A DNA stretch of 64,000 nucleotides from Erythrobasidium yunnanense (GCA_001600175.1 BCJC01000008.1:436781-500780), one strand, 5' to 3'. Positions 34,201 to 47,452 are shown, counted from the first letter of the stretch. Numbers and translations: made by a program. The notes: generated by a model not told the origin, from the sequence alone.

Positions 34201-37200
34201 GCAAGAATGCAGCACTTAGTGATGGCTCATTACGTTAAGCGAGTCTGAATATTACCTTTGACAGTGAGACTGGAGCCAAAACCGAAGAAGTCATTGCCAG
34301 GATTTGTTTGACTACCCTTCTTTGCTGGTGGTACAGCAGCTGGAGCTGGAGGAGCTGTTCTTGTAGCTGCAGGTGCGGGCGGATTGGCCGGACGCTTGGC
34401 TGGAGCAGGGGCAGTATGGCGATGCGGCTGCTGAGCCGGTACACCTCGACGAGCGGTCTGCACTGTGGGAGGAGCTGGATGTGCCATGTCGTATTCGTCC
34501 TGCTCTTCCATGCCCTCCAGAGGAGGAAGGTCGCCATCTTCGTCTTCGTCTTCCATATCATCGCCTTCGTCGCCGTCATAGTCTGTGAGCGAGAGCCGCA
34601 TCAGACGGTGTTCGAGATCATTGCAGACATCACTCACCCTCTTCATCGTCGTAGTCTCCCTCATCATCGTCCTCGTCTTCGGCAAACTCGTCGTCTGTGT
34701 AGTCGCCATCATCGTGGTCATGGTCATGGTCATCGTGGTCATGGTCATGATCATGGTCGTGGTCATGATCATGGTCATGATGCGAATGCGGCGGCGCTAA
34801 AGCGGCCTTGCCTCGACCGTTGCCGTCTGCAGGATGATGGTGATGGTTGTGCCCGTGGTGATGATGGTGTGGACATGACGGAGAATGGGTATGATGCTTC
34901 TCTTTCGCTGCAGCTGCGGGCGCCGGGGGTACTTTGGCTGTTGGAGGTGCGACAGCTCCTCTTCCCTTGATGGGCGCGGGCGGAGGTTGAGATGCCGGCG
35001 TCCTCTTAGCAGCAGCACCTTTGGCTGCTGTGTTGGCAGTAGCATTCGATGCTGGCGGTGGGGCCGTAAGGAATTTATCTGGATCCACCGAGCCGGGGAA
35101 AGGACCAGGACCAAGAGGTGGTGCGACTGTTCCTGGAGCAGCCGTCTTGTACAATTGTTGATGATTTGCATACGTCTCCAATTCATCGTAATATGCATCA
35201 TATAGCACTTCCAGCTCGACTTCGATAGCATTCCTCTTTCTTCCGCAAACGGCGCATGTGCATCCGTGTCTCTGTTGCTCCTTCATCTTCTTGAGTACTG
35301 CATCCTTCTCTATCTTGACTAGACTCCTACGATCCTTCTCAGCCAGACCAAGCCAGAAATCACGAATCTTCTCTCGCTCGCTTGAAGCAGCTGACGCGAA
35401 GGAAGTCGCATGTCCAAGAGCTTGGTTGTTATGTAAGTTCGCCGTGGTTGTAGTAGGTGATGATGCTGAAGGAGTTGGCGCTTGATTGGCAGGTGGTGCT
35501 GGTGCGTTCGCTGCAGGACGCTTACCAGCATTGGTGTTTGGCGCTGGCGCAGCTGGCGCAGGCGGTGCGGGTGGGTTTGTAATGCCTGCGCCAGTCACTG
35601 ATCTGGCTGGCGCAGAGGGTACTACTGGTACAGCTGACTTGGGCGCGAGAGGTCGTTTGCCAGCCGCTACGCTTGATGGCATGGTCGCAACAGGCCGAGC
35701 TGCAGTCTGTTGGGGAAGAGAAGAAGCCGGTGCGGTTCTGCTATTCGTGTTAACCGGCACTTGCGATGTTGGGGCAGGATTGACTAGAGGTCGAGCTTTT
35801 CCATTGACAGCTGGCGCAGATTGAGCAGGCGCTCGCGCAGGCGTGGGGATACCAGAAGTAGGTCTTGCAGCTGATACTGGAGCTTTGGCATTCACGGGTG
35901 AGGGAGCTTTCGTCGGTGTTACTGGAGACTTGGCAGGCTGCGCTTGTATAGGAGCGGGAGCTGTCTGTCTGCTAGCTGACATTGCGGCTTTCGGAGGTAC
36001 TGCAGCCGGTGCTTTAGTATTTGCTGGAGGTGCTGCGTTTCTCGCTAGATCGGGCTGCTAGTGGCATTGCAATGCGAAAATCAGCTGGCAGGGTCTTGGT
36101 CGACGAAGTCGTCCGTAGACTCACCTTCCCATTGCTAGTAGGTGGAAGAGGTAGTGGCATAGGCGGTGGAGGGGCTGCTGGCTGCATTGGCGCGTTCGTA
36201 GTCGCTGCCTTCTTCTTCTTCTTTTTACTATTGGCCGAGCTATCATCCTCCATTGGCGACGTTGCAGGCATTGCAAATGGTGAGTTGGGTCCATTGGCTG
36301 CTCCTTGCGGTAAAGAAGGGTTGAAGCCAGTATGCATCTGAGCGAGCTGCTGCAAAGACGCTTGTAAGGATGCCAGGGAAGGGAAGGGCGGCAGAGGTGA
36401 CCCAGGGTTGCCATTCCCACCGTTCGCTTGCTGTGCAGCTTGTGCAGCTGCCTGTGCTGCTGCCTGGAAAGCGGCTATAGCTTCTGGCGAGTCTGGATGC
36501 GGATGAAGCGGGAGAGGCAAGGCAAAGGCGCCCAGAGGTATAGTCGTTGTGGTAGTTGTTGTACCATTAGGTCCATAGGTCCCAGTAGTATGCGTAGTCG
36601 CTCCTGGCCCGCCTGCGGTGTTTCTTCCTCCTGGTGCGCCACTGCCAGCGTTGCTTCTATGGTTCGCACCACCTCCAGCTTGCGATAGCAATGAAGGCTC
36701 CTTTGCCAATGTGCTTGCCCACCCGTTCTGCACTACTTGTGCGAGCTGCGCGGCTGCGGCTGTCATTTGTTCGGGTGTCAAGTTGATCTGGCCGTGCCCA
36801 GGAGCGCCAGCAGTACCGGCGGAGAAGTTGAAAGTTGAGCCATTCCCGTTCGCAGTATTGCCATTATTGCTACCATTGCTTCCTGGATGTGTTGACAAGC
36901 CTGCAGCCAGAGGGAGCGCAGACCGGATGAAGCTTCTGAGGTGCGATGGCAGACTGAGCCAGTAGGCGTCGTCTTCTTCGCCAGCAGCAGCAGCGGCAGC
37001 CGCAGCGGCAGCAGCAGCAGCAGCAGCATTCGCAGCGTTTGCAGAGATGCCTTGTGAGCTCGCAAAAGCAGCCAGGTTGTTTGCATTGTTGGCGGCTCCT
37101 GCAGACCCAGCAGGCGCAGGCGAACCGCTAAGATGGCCCGACAAAGCAGCCGTCGCAGCGTCCTGTATCTGCTTGTATAGATCGTTTGCTGTCCCTAGTA

Positions 37201-37477
37201 GCTCATGGTGTAGCGTCCCGGGCATCGAAGGAGGTGCTGCCTGCGCTCCTGCTCCCGCTGGCCGTCGATTCGGGGCTGCTGCTGCTTGAGCTGGAATCAC
37301 AGGCGGATCCTGATAGCTATCGTCGACATCGTCATCTTCATCTTCATCGTCGTCGTCGAATTGCTCTGAATGCGGCTGCTGCTGGCCTGTCGCTGCTGCG
37401 TTGGCTGCTGCTTGCGCCCGCTTCTGAGCGCGCTTCTTCTTTGCCTTGTTCTTGGATGAGCTCGCAGACGAAGGCAT
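31268..37477 (-). CDS. NST1: Stress response protein NST1
   Basis: Five exons in minus order: 36125-37477, 34638-36057, 34256-34582, 33821-34164 and 31268-33766, giving 1980 residues. NST1 proteins are cytosolic factors linked to salt tolerance and P-bodies. The conserved centre includes [20 protein letters not shown], a [10 protein letters not shown] zinc-like motif, [37 protein letters not shown] and [19 protein letters not shown] highly charged coiled coil of Glu/Lys/Arg/Ala repeats follows (about 33150-33760). The N-terminal half is Ala/Pro/Gln-rich. Before the zinc-like region's partner domain sits an unusual His/Asp alternating run. The last third is Ser/Pro/Gly-rich and disordered-looking. 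Confidence 0.92.
33915..34050. repeat. Acidic-codon tract in NST1
   Basis: Repeated CTC/CTT/CGT/CAT triplets on the plus strand encode a long Glu/Asp run in NST1 on the minus strand. Low-complexity coding sequence rather than a separate element. Confidence 0.65.
34690..34790. repeat. Hexanucleotide minisatellite encoding His-Asp repeats in NST1
   Basis: Tandem imperfect copies of GGTCAT/GATCAT on the plus strand read on the minus strand as alternating His-Asp codons ([12 protein letters not shown]). A His-rich block ([12 protein letters not shown]) lies just upstream in the protein. The repeat is in frame and so should vary in six-base steps. Confidence 0.8.
36975..37045. repeat. GCA/GCG poly-Ala microsatellite in NST1
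   Basis: A run of GCA/GCC/GCG/GCT triplets reads as about 20 near-consecutive Ala codons in the minus-strand NST1 N-terminal region. Mixed codons make slippage less likely than in a pure repeat. Confidence 0.65.
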
Positions 37478-38516
37478 CGCTGCGTTGGCTGTAGATTGCT
37501 ACCCTAGAATTTCTGGAGTGTTGTTTGCTATGTCGTTGAATCCGTGCTCGTATCGTCGAAAGATCAAAACTGGCTTCCTAGCTTCTCGATGCTAGTCCAA
37601 ATCTTGCTGGGGGACTGAGCAAGGGCAAAAAACGCAATGTAATTACTTCAGTCAGAACGCTGTACAAGAGCAGCGCTGAAGAACGACAGCATCCGCCAGA
37701 CTACACTTTGTCCGATGAAGCTTCCTGACAAGTCTTGGCCGAGTACCTTTCCTGCTCACTTCCATCTATTTGCTATTGTCTGACACTTTAGCGCTTGAGC
37801 TGTTCAGGTTCATCAGCTAGGTAATGAAACGCAGGGGCCTATCTATTAAATAAGTGTAAGCTTTGTGTACTTTGTGATATACAGCCCAAGGCAGCGCTCC
37901 CACGGCAGAAGGAGAGTACGCTGTCAGTGTCGGTGATTCCCTTGTAGCCCAAGGCCGGCTAAGACGAACATCGCTGTTGCGGACAGCGCTGGCGAAATCT
38001 GGACACAGCGCGAGTTGTGGGAGATTTTCAAATCAGAAACGTCAGTATACTACGGTATTCTCGAGGTATATATTGTCCATCAGGGCACTGTGCATTGCGT
38101 TCCTCATCAGGCGAAAGAAAAGGATATGATCGCGAGGTATAAGACGTTTCCACAGGGTTCAGGCCAGGCAAAGCCATGTAAGGAGTGAAAGATCAGAGAG
38201 ATGAACCGAGATCGAGTAGGAAGGCATCAGCTGGATTTGGGGGAGGATATATACTATGCCTTCCAGAGTTTGGTCTGCAGTCGATGTAAGGGAATTTGGT
38301 ACGGAGAGGTTCCTGCAGTTTCCCTAAGAGTTCACGTTGCAGAAGAACATTGGAAGGGAGTCGTACAGCCAAACTTGCGAGGAGTACTCATTGCACGTTG
38401 GCTCCGTCCATATTGCCGACAAAGTAAAGGATATTCGAGAACGCAGGTTCTTCATTGTTCATCGTTTCGTGGAATCTGCAGTTATTCACATATCGGAGTG
38501 AGAGCGTTACTGCATC
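37478..38516. other. 1-kb divergent promoter region NST1 / HAD hydrolase
   Basis: The largest gene-free gap in the window. It contains one ATG-started 123-codon frame (38201-38572, plus) that overlaps the first HAD exon and so is probably not coding, and a TATATACTATG stretch near 38248. No repeat was seen. Confidence 0.5.
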
Positions 38517-39441
38517 ATGCCTCGAGTGAGTACAGAAGCAAAGGGAGGCGCCGGCTTGGGCGCAATGATTGACAGCTTTTTCTTGGCAGATTACACATCT
38601 ACTATTCGACTGTGATAATACACTTGTCCTGAGCGAGGTGCGTAGACCGATGCGCACCCAGCGAGTGTGCCTGGAACGAGCCTAGCTGACGCGATTAGAC
38701 AGGTCATCGCATTTAGGTGTTGCGCGCAATTGTAGGCTCTTTTATCAACTGCGCAGAGAGGAGTACAGGGGTCTGATCTATCTCGAAAGAACGAACGAAA
38801 TCCTCGAAAAGCACTCTATATCTCATCGGTACACTCCTCATGAGCTACAAAGCGAGTTCGTAGGCTTCAACTTCAGAGGACTACTTGTTGCTCTAGGTCA
38901 GAAGCATGGCTTTACCCTATCGGCGAAGGAGTTGGACGAATACGTAGAAGCGGAACTGGCATTGGTCACTCAAACACTGTCAGAAGAGGCTACGGAGTGT
39001 CCTAATTCTACCGCCGTGCTGGAGAAGATATATAAAGAGAAGAAGTATGGCCTTGCTGTCGTTTCTTCATCCGCCATATCCCGAGTCAGGGCTTCGATTC
39101 GTAAAACTGGTCAGGACAAGTTCTTCAGGCCCGAGCATGTCTACTCGGCAGCTTCCTCACTACCTGTTCCGACCACGAAGCCCGACCCTGCGATCTACAT
39201 ATACGCTTGTCAGCAGTTGGGAGCCAATCCGGCAAATTGCGTTGCGATAGAGGACAGCAAGACAGGAGCTACAGCTGCCATGCGAGCTGGCATTCCTGTA
39301 ATTGGGTATGTCGGGCCGTATGAGGACTCAGCAGAGCGCGAGAGGGTGAGAAAGGTATTGAGCGAGGACTGTCAAGCTTTTGCAGTAATGGACGATTGGA
39401 AGGAATTTGAGGGTATACTGGAGAGATTAGAGGCTGTATAG
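38517..39441 (+). CDS. HAD-superfamily phosphatase
   Basis: Exons 38517-38525 (9 nt, MPR only), 38590-38637, 38703-38731 and 38790-39441 encode 245 residues. The HAD signature is complete only after splicing. Motif I is HLLFDCDNTLVLSE, with the nucleophilic Asp and acid Asp. Motif II is VVSSSA, motif III the Lys in TTKPDP, and motif IV IEDSKTGATAAMRAG. This is the beta-phosphoglucomutase/phosphoglycolate-like subclass with an alpha-helical cap. The natural substrate, a small phosphorylated metabolite, cannot be told from sequence. The gene converges on a small minus-strand gene 30 bp away. Confidence 0.88.
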
Positions 39442-39471
39442 GATGCGGGTACATTGCACTGCTATTCGTAT

Positions 39472-40054
39472 TTACTTGTTTGGGCTACTAAGCATATCAA
39501 AGACTGTCTTTATCGTTTCTTCACTCAATTCGATGTTTTCTTCTTTCATTATCGCCATGATCCTAGATGATCATCAGCACTAGCAATATTATGAGAAAAG
39601 TGGGAGGTCTACTTCATAGATAGACCTCGCAGCGTGTCATCACTGGCACAGCTAAGCATATCGTTCGGCGAAGGAAGCTCGCCAGCACTGCTCGTCTGTC
39701 AGGCATGATATAAAGGAGACTATATCTGTACCCACTTGATGTCAATATTTAACAAAGTCTGCATTCTCTGCGCGAATTCGTTGACCACGCGCATAAATTC
39801 AGGATTCTTCGACAGCAAGTTTAGGATGTCTACAGATGCTCAATCAGACTTGCTGTGAGGGCTCGATCGGTTGCTGGATGTAGGCTACCAGATCCTTGGG
39901 ACATCATAGGCGCTTCTTCTGCTTTGCGACATGGTGAGGTACAGATCTGGCGGACTTCAAGGAATGACAGCCGGGGTCCCAGAAGACGACATTGCACTCT
40001 GGACGCCTTCACGGCCGTTCTGGTCAGTATACGGCCGCATTGGAAGTAAGACAT
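39472..40054 (-). CDS. Small, probably mitochondrial protein, unknown family
   Basis: Three exons in minus order, 39889-40054, 39736-39829 and 39472-39562, join in phase to give 116 residues. The first 45 residues are rich in Arg, Ser and Leu with almost no acid (ILTRTAVKASRVQCRLLG), as in a mitochondrial presequence. The mature part is two helical, Met/Leu-rich segments (ILNLLSKNPEFMRVVNEF, MAIMKEENIELSEETI). The second intron is about 173 nt, long for this window, and might hide a further exon. No known family was recognised. Confidence 0.55.
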
Positions 40055-40217
40055 AGCTGGAGAATCGATAGAAGAGCAAGCAAGCGCCTTCAAGCTGAGA
40101 CTGTATAAGCGTCACACTAGACTATCGGTCGTATACACAAGCTAAAACAACAGACTACGCCCTAAGTTACAGACATGAATTGACATTGACACCGATATTA
40201 GCGGTCTGAGCCGAAAA

Positions 40218-43200
40218 TTACTGCTGCTGTTGCTGCGCAAACACATCCACGTAACGAGATCGTATATTCTTCTTACTTGCTCCTGTTGTCGTTGCTGGTC
40301 GTCTTAGCGGAGGCGGCGCTCCAGTCGATGACGGTCTGGGCGGTGGAGCATCCGTACTTTCGTTCGGTGTATTCGCAGATGAGGAGGAAGGTGGGGGCGG
40401 TGTAGGTGCTGCTGATCTTGCGGCAGGAGGTGTCGCTGTCCCGCCTACGCGAGGTGGAGGAGGTGTTGCGCCGACCGACCGCGAGAGAGATGGAGCGGGT
40501 GCAGCACTGTAAGCACGGCTTTGAGCTGTAGGAGAAGCCGTTTGAGCACGAGGAGGAGGTACGACAGGCGCTGGAGGCGGTGTGTCCGCGCCAGCCTGTG
40601 ATAGTCTAGATCAGCTTGATGAAGAGCGAGCCATATACACCCAACGCACCTTCTTGTTCACCCATCTCTTCTCGACAGGATCATAAACGAAGGATGTCTC
40701 CTCGCCAAGCTTAGCTTTGATAGGGCCTGACCCAGGTGAAACAGTCGCATCCCGCTTAAAGATACGCCCTAGCCATGAGCTGGAGGCTGCTGGTTTGACA
40801 GCTGTAAAGTCATCAGTATATGGATCGTGACGGTCTCCTTATCGTAGCTCACTCTTTTCAGCTGCCTTCTTTTCGGTACCCTCTGTGCCTGAAGGAGGTT
40901 CAGAATTCGCACGAGCAGAATCGCTGTCTGCTCCCGAGTCTTCGTTGGCCTTTTGCTTGCCTTTGGCCTTGTTTGACATATTGCCAAGCCCAAGCTCGTC
41001 ATCATCTTCCTCTATTGTCGGAGGCGGATTGGCCTGTGAGCTGTGGGTATCCAGCCGATGTTGCGGTGCGTATGATTGGAAAGATGTAGCATCCGTATTA
41101 TTGAAGTTCATGGGTGACAAAAGACCATTGGCGTCTTCAGGATTGTAGCCGCTGCTTTCTTCTGCTACTGGTGAGAACATGGGAGTTTGGCCGTAGCCTG
41201 GAGTGCTGGTCGAACTGCCACCATAGGGTGAAGCACCGTGCGTGTTGTTCCACCAGCCGGTATCGTTCTGCGGGGTGACATATCCATACTGTTGAGCTCC
41301 GTACCCTGCATCATACGAATGCCTTGATGCTGGCTGAGGCTGCTGCATATCTTGCTCGACAGTCTCTTCCATCGGGATGTCTGGCATCTGAGGCACGTAA
41401 GGTGGGTATGGATCTGCGCCATATGGCCCATACCCATAGCTCGAAGATCTGCGATGGTGCGTGGCCGTCTTTGCCGGTCCTCGAGACACTGTGTTAGGCA
41501 CGGATGATGTTTGAGGTGGAGGTGTAGCTCGTGACAGATCCGTGGAGGATGCGTTACGAGAAACGCTATCCGGACCTTGCGGTGTGATACTGCTATAATT
41601 GGCAAATGGTCCAGCTACAGCTCGTGAAGCTTCCTCGTTCGCTTTGCGCTTGGCAGCAATCGAAGGGTCTTCTTCTGCTTCACCTGCTACAAACTTGGCG
41701 AATCGCCCTTCGAGCGTCGACCAAACGTTGTCGAGCGTGGGTCTCTTGACACCCTTGCTGAGCCATGATCCTGCTTTATCTTGGACGACTACGTTTGATA
41801 GGCGATCAGACAGTTCTTTAACTTGCGACAGAAGGGTTGAGTGATAGTATGGAGATGACCGTGTAGCAAGCTTCAAGCAGGCCCCGATGGCATCGCAGTA
41901 TCTGCGATCTATGTCAGTGGGATGTATGGCACGAAAATGACGTCCGACGTACTTCTGAGCCCGAGAATGCAGTCCAAGGTCGGATAAAGCACGCGCGTGT
42001 ATGAGCTTGTATGCCTGTAAGTGAGGAAGGCCAAGATACGCTTCTTGCCCTTTGACTGTCGGAGTAAAGGAAAGAGCAAATTCCAACACCTCGGTGAGAT
42101 GAATAGCGTCTAAATCGCGCGCCGCAGCGGGTTGCTGCATCGCTTGTGGCATTCCAAGAAGACTATAGCGTATTCCAGGCAGATTGGCACCCCCTATAGG
42201 CGAAGTCTGAGGAGAGAGTAGATAACTAGATAGAGGCATTAGGACAAATCAAGCACACATCTTTAAAAAGCCTTACCAAGCATGGGCAGCTTTGAGCCAT
42301 CCGTTGGCTAGAAGCGTGTCGCCGAGACCTGTCAACGCTTGCGAGTCGCCAGGCGTTCTGTTGGCAATTATGATCGCAGCAGTCTCTCTCCATTTGGTGA
42401 GGGTAGCCGGAGAGACATTAGATGGATATTCAGCAAGGATGCCGGACGTCATAGACGAAGGTGAAGGTGCGCGCGATACCGGAGCGTAGGGATTGACGCT
42501 CGGCAGAGAGCTAGTAGAGGGAAGTTTTGGCTGTTGAAGAAGAGATTGTACGGGAAGGAAAGCTTGAACTGAAGGAAGATCGATATGGCTCAGTTCTGTG
42601 ATATACCATTGCGATGAGATCTGGATAAACGTACTGCTCGCACCGCCTGACCCCGTAAGCAGGCTGTATGCAACTTTGAGAGGCTCGTGACCAGGAGCGT
42701 CTGGCCCTGCTGATAGCTCGGCCTGCATGAACTCCTTCGTCACTGCTGCACGCGTCTCTTGATCAACTCCGCTAGCAATAACGAATGCATGTGCCCAGAG
42801 TTTGTTGTCCAAAGCATACCGCACCGCTTCACGCTTGTTTCCCTTTAAGAGCAGATTTTGGATGGCGTGAAGATCGTCGACTGATGCGCTAGCTGCTGCT
42901 TTACCCGTCCCGCTCGACAGACTCTGTGCATTTGAGCGTATGTCTGCGGGAGCTCTGAACTGTGATTGTCCGGCAGAACCACCATCTAGGTGTGGCAGTA
43001 GAGCGTTTCTGAGATCATCGTCAATCTTAGCACTATAGGCATAGGGTCAGATTCCAGCTGCCGCAACAGGCAAGGCTCGAGATTGGAAACTTACGATCCT
43101 TGAACCTTTCCGTCATGCTCAAGTAGCACCTTGACAAGGCGAAGGAGAACGACCGTCTCCTCCGCTTCGCGCCGTCTAGCATCCTGGATCGTACCGCCAT

Positions 43201-46200
43201 ACCCGAAGGCTTTGTCGTGTTCAGCGATTTTAGCATCTAACCAAACGAGCACCTCCTTCTTCTTCTTGGCCTTTCCAGATGAGCTCGTCGCGCCAGAGTC
43301 CATGAAGAGCGGGCCAGGGAATGTAATCAGGGAGGCTTCTTCGGTTGGCAGCAGATCGGCCAGCTTTCGCACTTTCACCGGGTAGCCTGTCTCACCATCT
43401 GTATTGTAGGCCATGCCATATGACGGAGCTATGGATTGAGACGAGTTTTCCGAGGGCGGGAAAAACGTGAGCATCCTGCCGTTCAATCCAAAGACTGCTA
43501 AGGGTATGGGAGGTAGTCTGTCCGACCGGGGCCCCTCTATTGCCTGAGACTTCATGTCAACGCCCGAGTAATTGGCGGAAACAGCGTATGGGTCATACAC
43601 CGCCTGTGACGCTTCATTCGTTCCTTGGTGCGCATAGCCAGACTGATACGCTTGCGGTTCCGGTTGTGTGGTGCCATAAGGGTCGTAGGCATTGCCGTTC
43701 GTCGACCTAAATGCAGCAGAGGGCGTGTACTGGCCTTGCGTCTGGTCATATGGCTGTGCGTAATAACCATCCTGCTGAGGCTGGCCGTTTGGATGACCAT
43801 TATTGCCAGCGTGGTCGTAGCTGTTCTGGGGCTCGTACACTTGCTGAGACTGGCTGTACAAGTCTTGTTGCGGGGCCGCATAGGTGGATTCAGTCTGGTC
43901 ATATGTTGCATACTGGCCGTTATATGTGGAACCTGGTTGTTCCGCGTATGTTTGCTGACCATCCCCAGGTTCCGCTTGCCCGTAGCTAGAAGCGTAGTTG
44001 TCGTATCCATCTGCTGTGGCTTCTCCAGCGGTATTGGGGTTTTGCACGTTCGTGCTGTATGTAGGCTGTTCAGAATAGGTATCGTATGTATTGTAAGGCT
44101 GGTTATCTTGCGCGAAGGGTTGTTGGGTAGATAAGGGCTGATTATCTTGTATCGAAGATTCGTAAGGGCTGAAAAGGGAAGCTTCCGTGTTGTGATCTTG
44201 ATGATCAGCACCGGCTTGTGAAACCTGAACGCTTTCTCTTTCCCTTGGAGGCGCGTCGTATGTAGCCTCCCGAGGCAGCGTTTCTTGTTCAGGGGGAGGT
44301 GTTTGAGAGGCAGCGTTCGAGATGGTGGGTGGAGAAGGAACCTCATGCGATGCAGCTATAACGACACGAGCTTCAGCTATTGGAAAGTCAAACCTGCTCC
44401 GATACCTACCGAATTCAGGATCTTCAGAGGGATCGGGATCTTCTGTCTTCGGGTGAGGCGCGGAGCTTTCGAGCTCCGCAAGTGATGCAGCAGCGCTCCC
44501 TTCAGATAGACTTGCCGGTACGCCAACATCTGTTGCCTCTTCTTCTACCGCATCGGTGGCCAGTTCCAGCTCCAGCTCAGCTTCGGCTTGGTCCAACTCC
44601 CAAGCAGCTTCGGCTTCGTCATCGTCTAAGAGCACCTCGTCGTCCTCTTCTTCCTGCTTGACCGCAGGTAGATTCGCTAACTCGACGTTCGGAGACGGTG
44701 TGGGACTTGGCGAAGATACTTGCAGGCTCGGCAACGGAAGCTGCACATCTAGACTCTCGTTCTTCACATGTACGGCAGGCGCCTTTGATGCCACAGTAGC
44801 CGATGGCATGGCTTCCTCCGTTTCTTCTGACTTCACTTGAGGCATATCACCGGACAAAGACGACGCCTTCAAGGTGTTCGCCAAGTCCTCTATCGCGTCC
44901 GCTTGAGCGGTAGATGAATCTCTCGTAGGCTCGGGATCACCCATTTCGGCCTCGGCCTCGGGATCGAGAATATCATCGTCGAAATCCCAACCGCTGCCCG
45001 AGCTGGTCGATCGTAGCGGGCTACTTGCTGGCGAAAGCGCGTTTGCCGGTATACTAACTTGCAGAGTTGATGGTGGCAGTGCAGGCGGGGTCGCTTCGAC
45101 CTTGGGCAGCTGATCCTTTGTAGCATTTTGAATCGATTGCTCCTCGGGCACGACAGCCTTCTCAGCGGGGTTTATCAAGGGAGCACATATTGCGATAGTA
45201 GGAGAAGCGGGCCGTGTCTCTTGCGGCTGTCGCTCATTCTGAGCAGGAGCTGCCGGTAGCTCAGCCTGGATCGGTACTGGAGCGGACTGCTTTTGTGTGG
45301 ACAGAGCAGAAGCAGGTACTGGGGGTTTGTATGCTACTGGTACGCGTCCTACTGGTGATACTTGCTGGCTCGGTGGGGTCTGCTGGACAGCTTTAGTAGC
45401 CTGCTGGGCAAGGGGTGAAGAGCTTCGAATCGGAGGGGACAGGACCCTCGCAGGAGGGCCATTCATCTGTCCTGGAGGTGGCGATAGCACGCGAGGTGGA
45501 GGCTGCGAGGGTTGTGTGTTCTGACGCTGAATTGGCTGAGGCTGGCCGCCGCCTGTCTGCGATCGCATGTTCGGTGGCTGCGACAAGGGCGTTGATTGAG
45601 GCGCCACATTCGGACTATGAGCTGGAAGAGGATAAGGTGAGCTATTTGTAGAGTAGCCAGCTTGCGGCCCGCCATGATACGCTTGCGAAGGCTGCTGAAC
45701 GTAGGCATTCGATCCTTGCTGAGCGTTGTACTGGCCATGAGGCATTTGTCCTTGATCGAAAGAGTTACGGGCTGACGAAGAGGAAGGGTATGAATTGACA
45801 CTATCCTGTCTCGTCTGAGTCCGGCTTCCGGGCCGCTGATCGTTCGTGTATCCATATGCAGCCGCCATGGCGGATGAGGACGAAGCAGCACTAGAAGGTC
45901 GAGGTGGTCCGTAACTCTGTGCGGGTTTCGCTTGCGGCGGGGCTGGAGTCCTGCTCTTCTGCGGCGGCGGTGGAGGAGTGGCCCTGGCTGCTGGCTGTAT
46001 GAAGCCGGCATTTGTACTTTGCTGCATATGATGCTGATCCTGATACGAAGCAGGAGCGACTCGCGACTTGGGCCTAGGCAACGAAGGTAGCTCCGCAAAG
46101 AAGTTCGATGCGGATCTGTTCAGCTTCTTAGCATCGATTTGCGTCATGCCATCCTTGCTCTGAGAAATCGCTGGAGAGGTTTGCGAATGCGTAAGGCTGG

Positions 46201-47155
46201 GCATTCGTGCTTGCGCTTGCGATTGAGCGGGATTATAGTTTGACGAGCTTGTAGGTGCATACGGATCGAACGCTTCCGCATAGGATGGCGCATAGGCAGT
46301 ACTTCCTGATCTACTTTGCGAGCTTTGCATAGCTGAAGCGTTTGTACCGAAAGCTGGGGCCGAATACGGTGTTGGACTCTGCTGCTGCTGGGCTTGCTGG
46401 CTGTACCCATAGGCTGCTGATTGAGGATAATTCTGGGAGTATGGTTGCTGCTGCTGTTGAGCATACTGATAGCCCTGCTGTTGCAAAGTATCGTAACCAG
46501 AAGATGCATAATTCCCGCCTTGCATCATGGCGGTATTCGCGCCGCTTTGTAGTGCCGGAGAATAGCCATAGTTTGTCTGCTGAGCTTGAGTATGCAGATT
46601 ACCCTGATACTGCTGCGCTGCGCTCGGATCGTAGTAGGCCGACGTGGCTTGGGGTTGCTCATACGTTGCATACTGGGCATAATTCGCATCACTTGGGGCG
46701 TTGTACTGCTGGCCATTACTGTTGTCGTATCCATTATTGCTACCGGCATTATTGTAGAAGCTCGCTTGCGGTTGCTGTTGCTGCTGTCCTTGCCCTAGCC
46801 AGTCCTGGCTATCTGCAACGCCAGATCCGCTACCACCAGCACCAAAGAGGTTCGCAGCGTCGTTGTTGTCGTCAGGAGCAGTCTCCTGATCTTCTCCTAT
46901 GCTTGCGAACGGGCTCTTTGCGCTCGCTGGACTGTGATGCCTTGCTTGCCCGCCAAAGAAGTCTCCCGACTGCTCAGGTACCTCGCCAGAAAGGCCAGAA
47001 GTCGGTGATGGTGATGGTGCGCCGAATAGTGATGCTGCGTTGCCTATGCTCATGGCTTTCTGGCGTCGTAGAGCCGCTGCCGTACCATCAGACGGTATCG
47101 CCGGAGTCGCCTGGCTTTCTTCTGGACCATTCGCTCCATGCGAAGCACCGTCCAT
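40218..47155 (-). CDS. SEC16: COPII scaffold protein Sec16
   Basis: Six exons in minus order: 43095-47155, 42277-43032, 41953-42225, 40853-41901, 40650-40801 and 40218-40595, giving 2222 residues. Sec16 marks ER exit sites and organises COPII coat assembly. The long N-terminal exon is Gln/Ser/Pro/Tyr-rich and disordered. The conserved central domain follows (DLHAIQNLLLKGNKREAVRY, LDNKLWAHAFVIASGVDQE, AAHACYLLSPQTSPIGG). The C-terminal Sec23-binding region has WLGRIFKR, IKAKLGEETSFVYDP and EKRWVNKK, then a Pro-rich tail ending in poly-Gln. All introns are about 50-60 nt and are required to keep the conserved frame. Confidence 0.93.
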
Positions 47156-47452
47156 GGTGCCGTCGTAACTTCAAGCTGTCCTCAGATACTGGATCGACAG
47201 AAGACCAGCTTCTTTGGTAGGCCTCGAAGTCGAGGGTGAGGAGACAAGGGGGAAATGACATATGCTGTCGCAAAGCTGATTGGGCAATGTCATAAGTCTA
47301 GAGATGCACTCGCCATCCTAGTGTGTCGATTAGCGTATGTTCTATGTTACATATGCCGTAACAGATCGGCCCTTCTTGTAGTAACAGTGCAATGCCATTG
47401 GCTACATGGAGACTACACATACGTTCACCGTTTACTTGGTCCATACCACGCA

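Noticed and set aside
38201-38572. 123-codon ATG frame upstream of the HAD gene
   Set aside because: It overlaps the HAD start exon in another frame and shows no convincing motif. A CxxC and some His residues are not in zinc-finger spacing. Possibly an upstream ORF in the leader.
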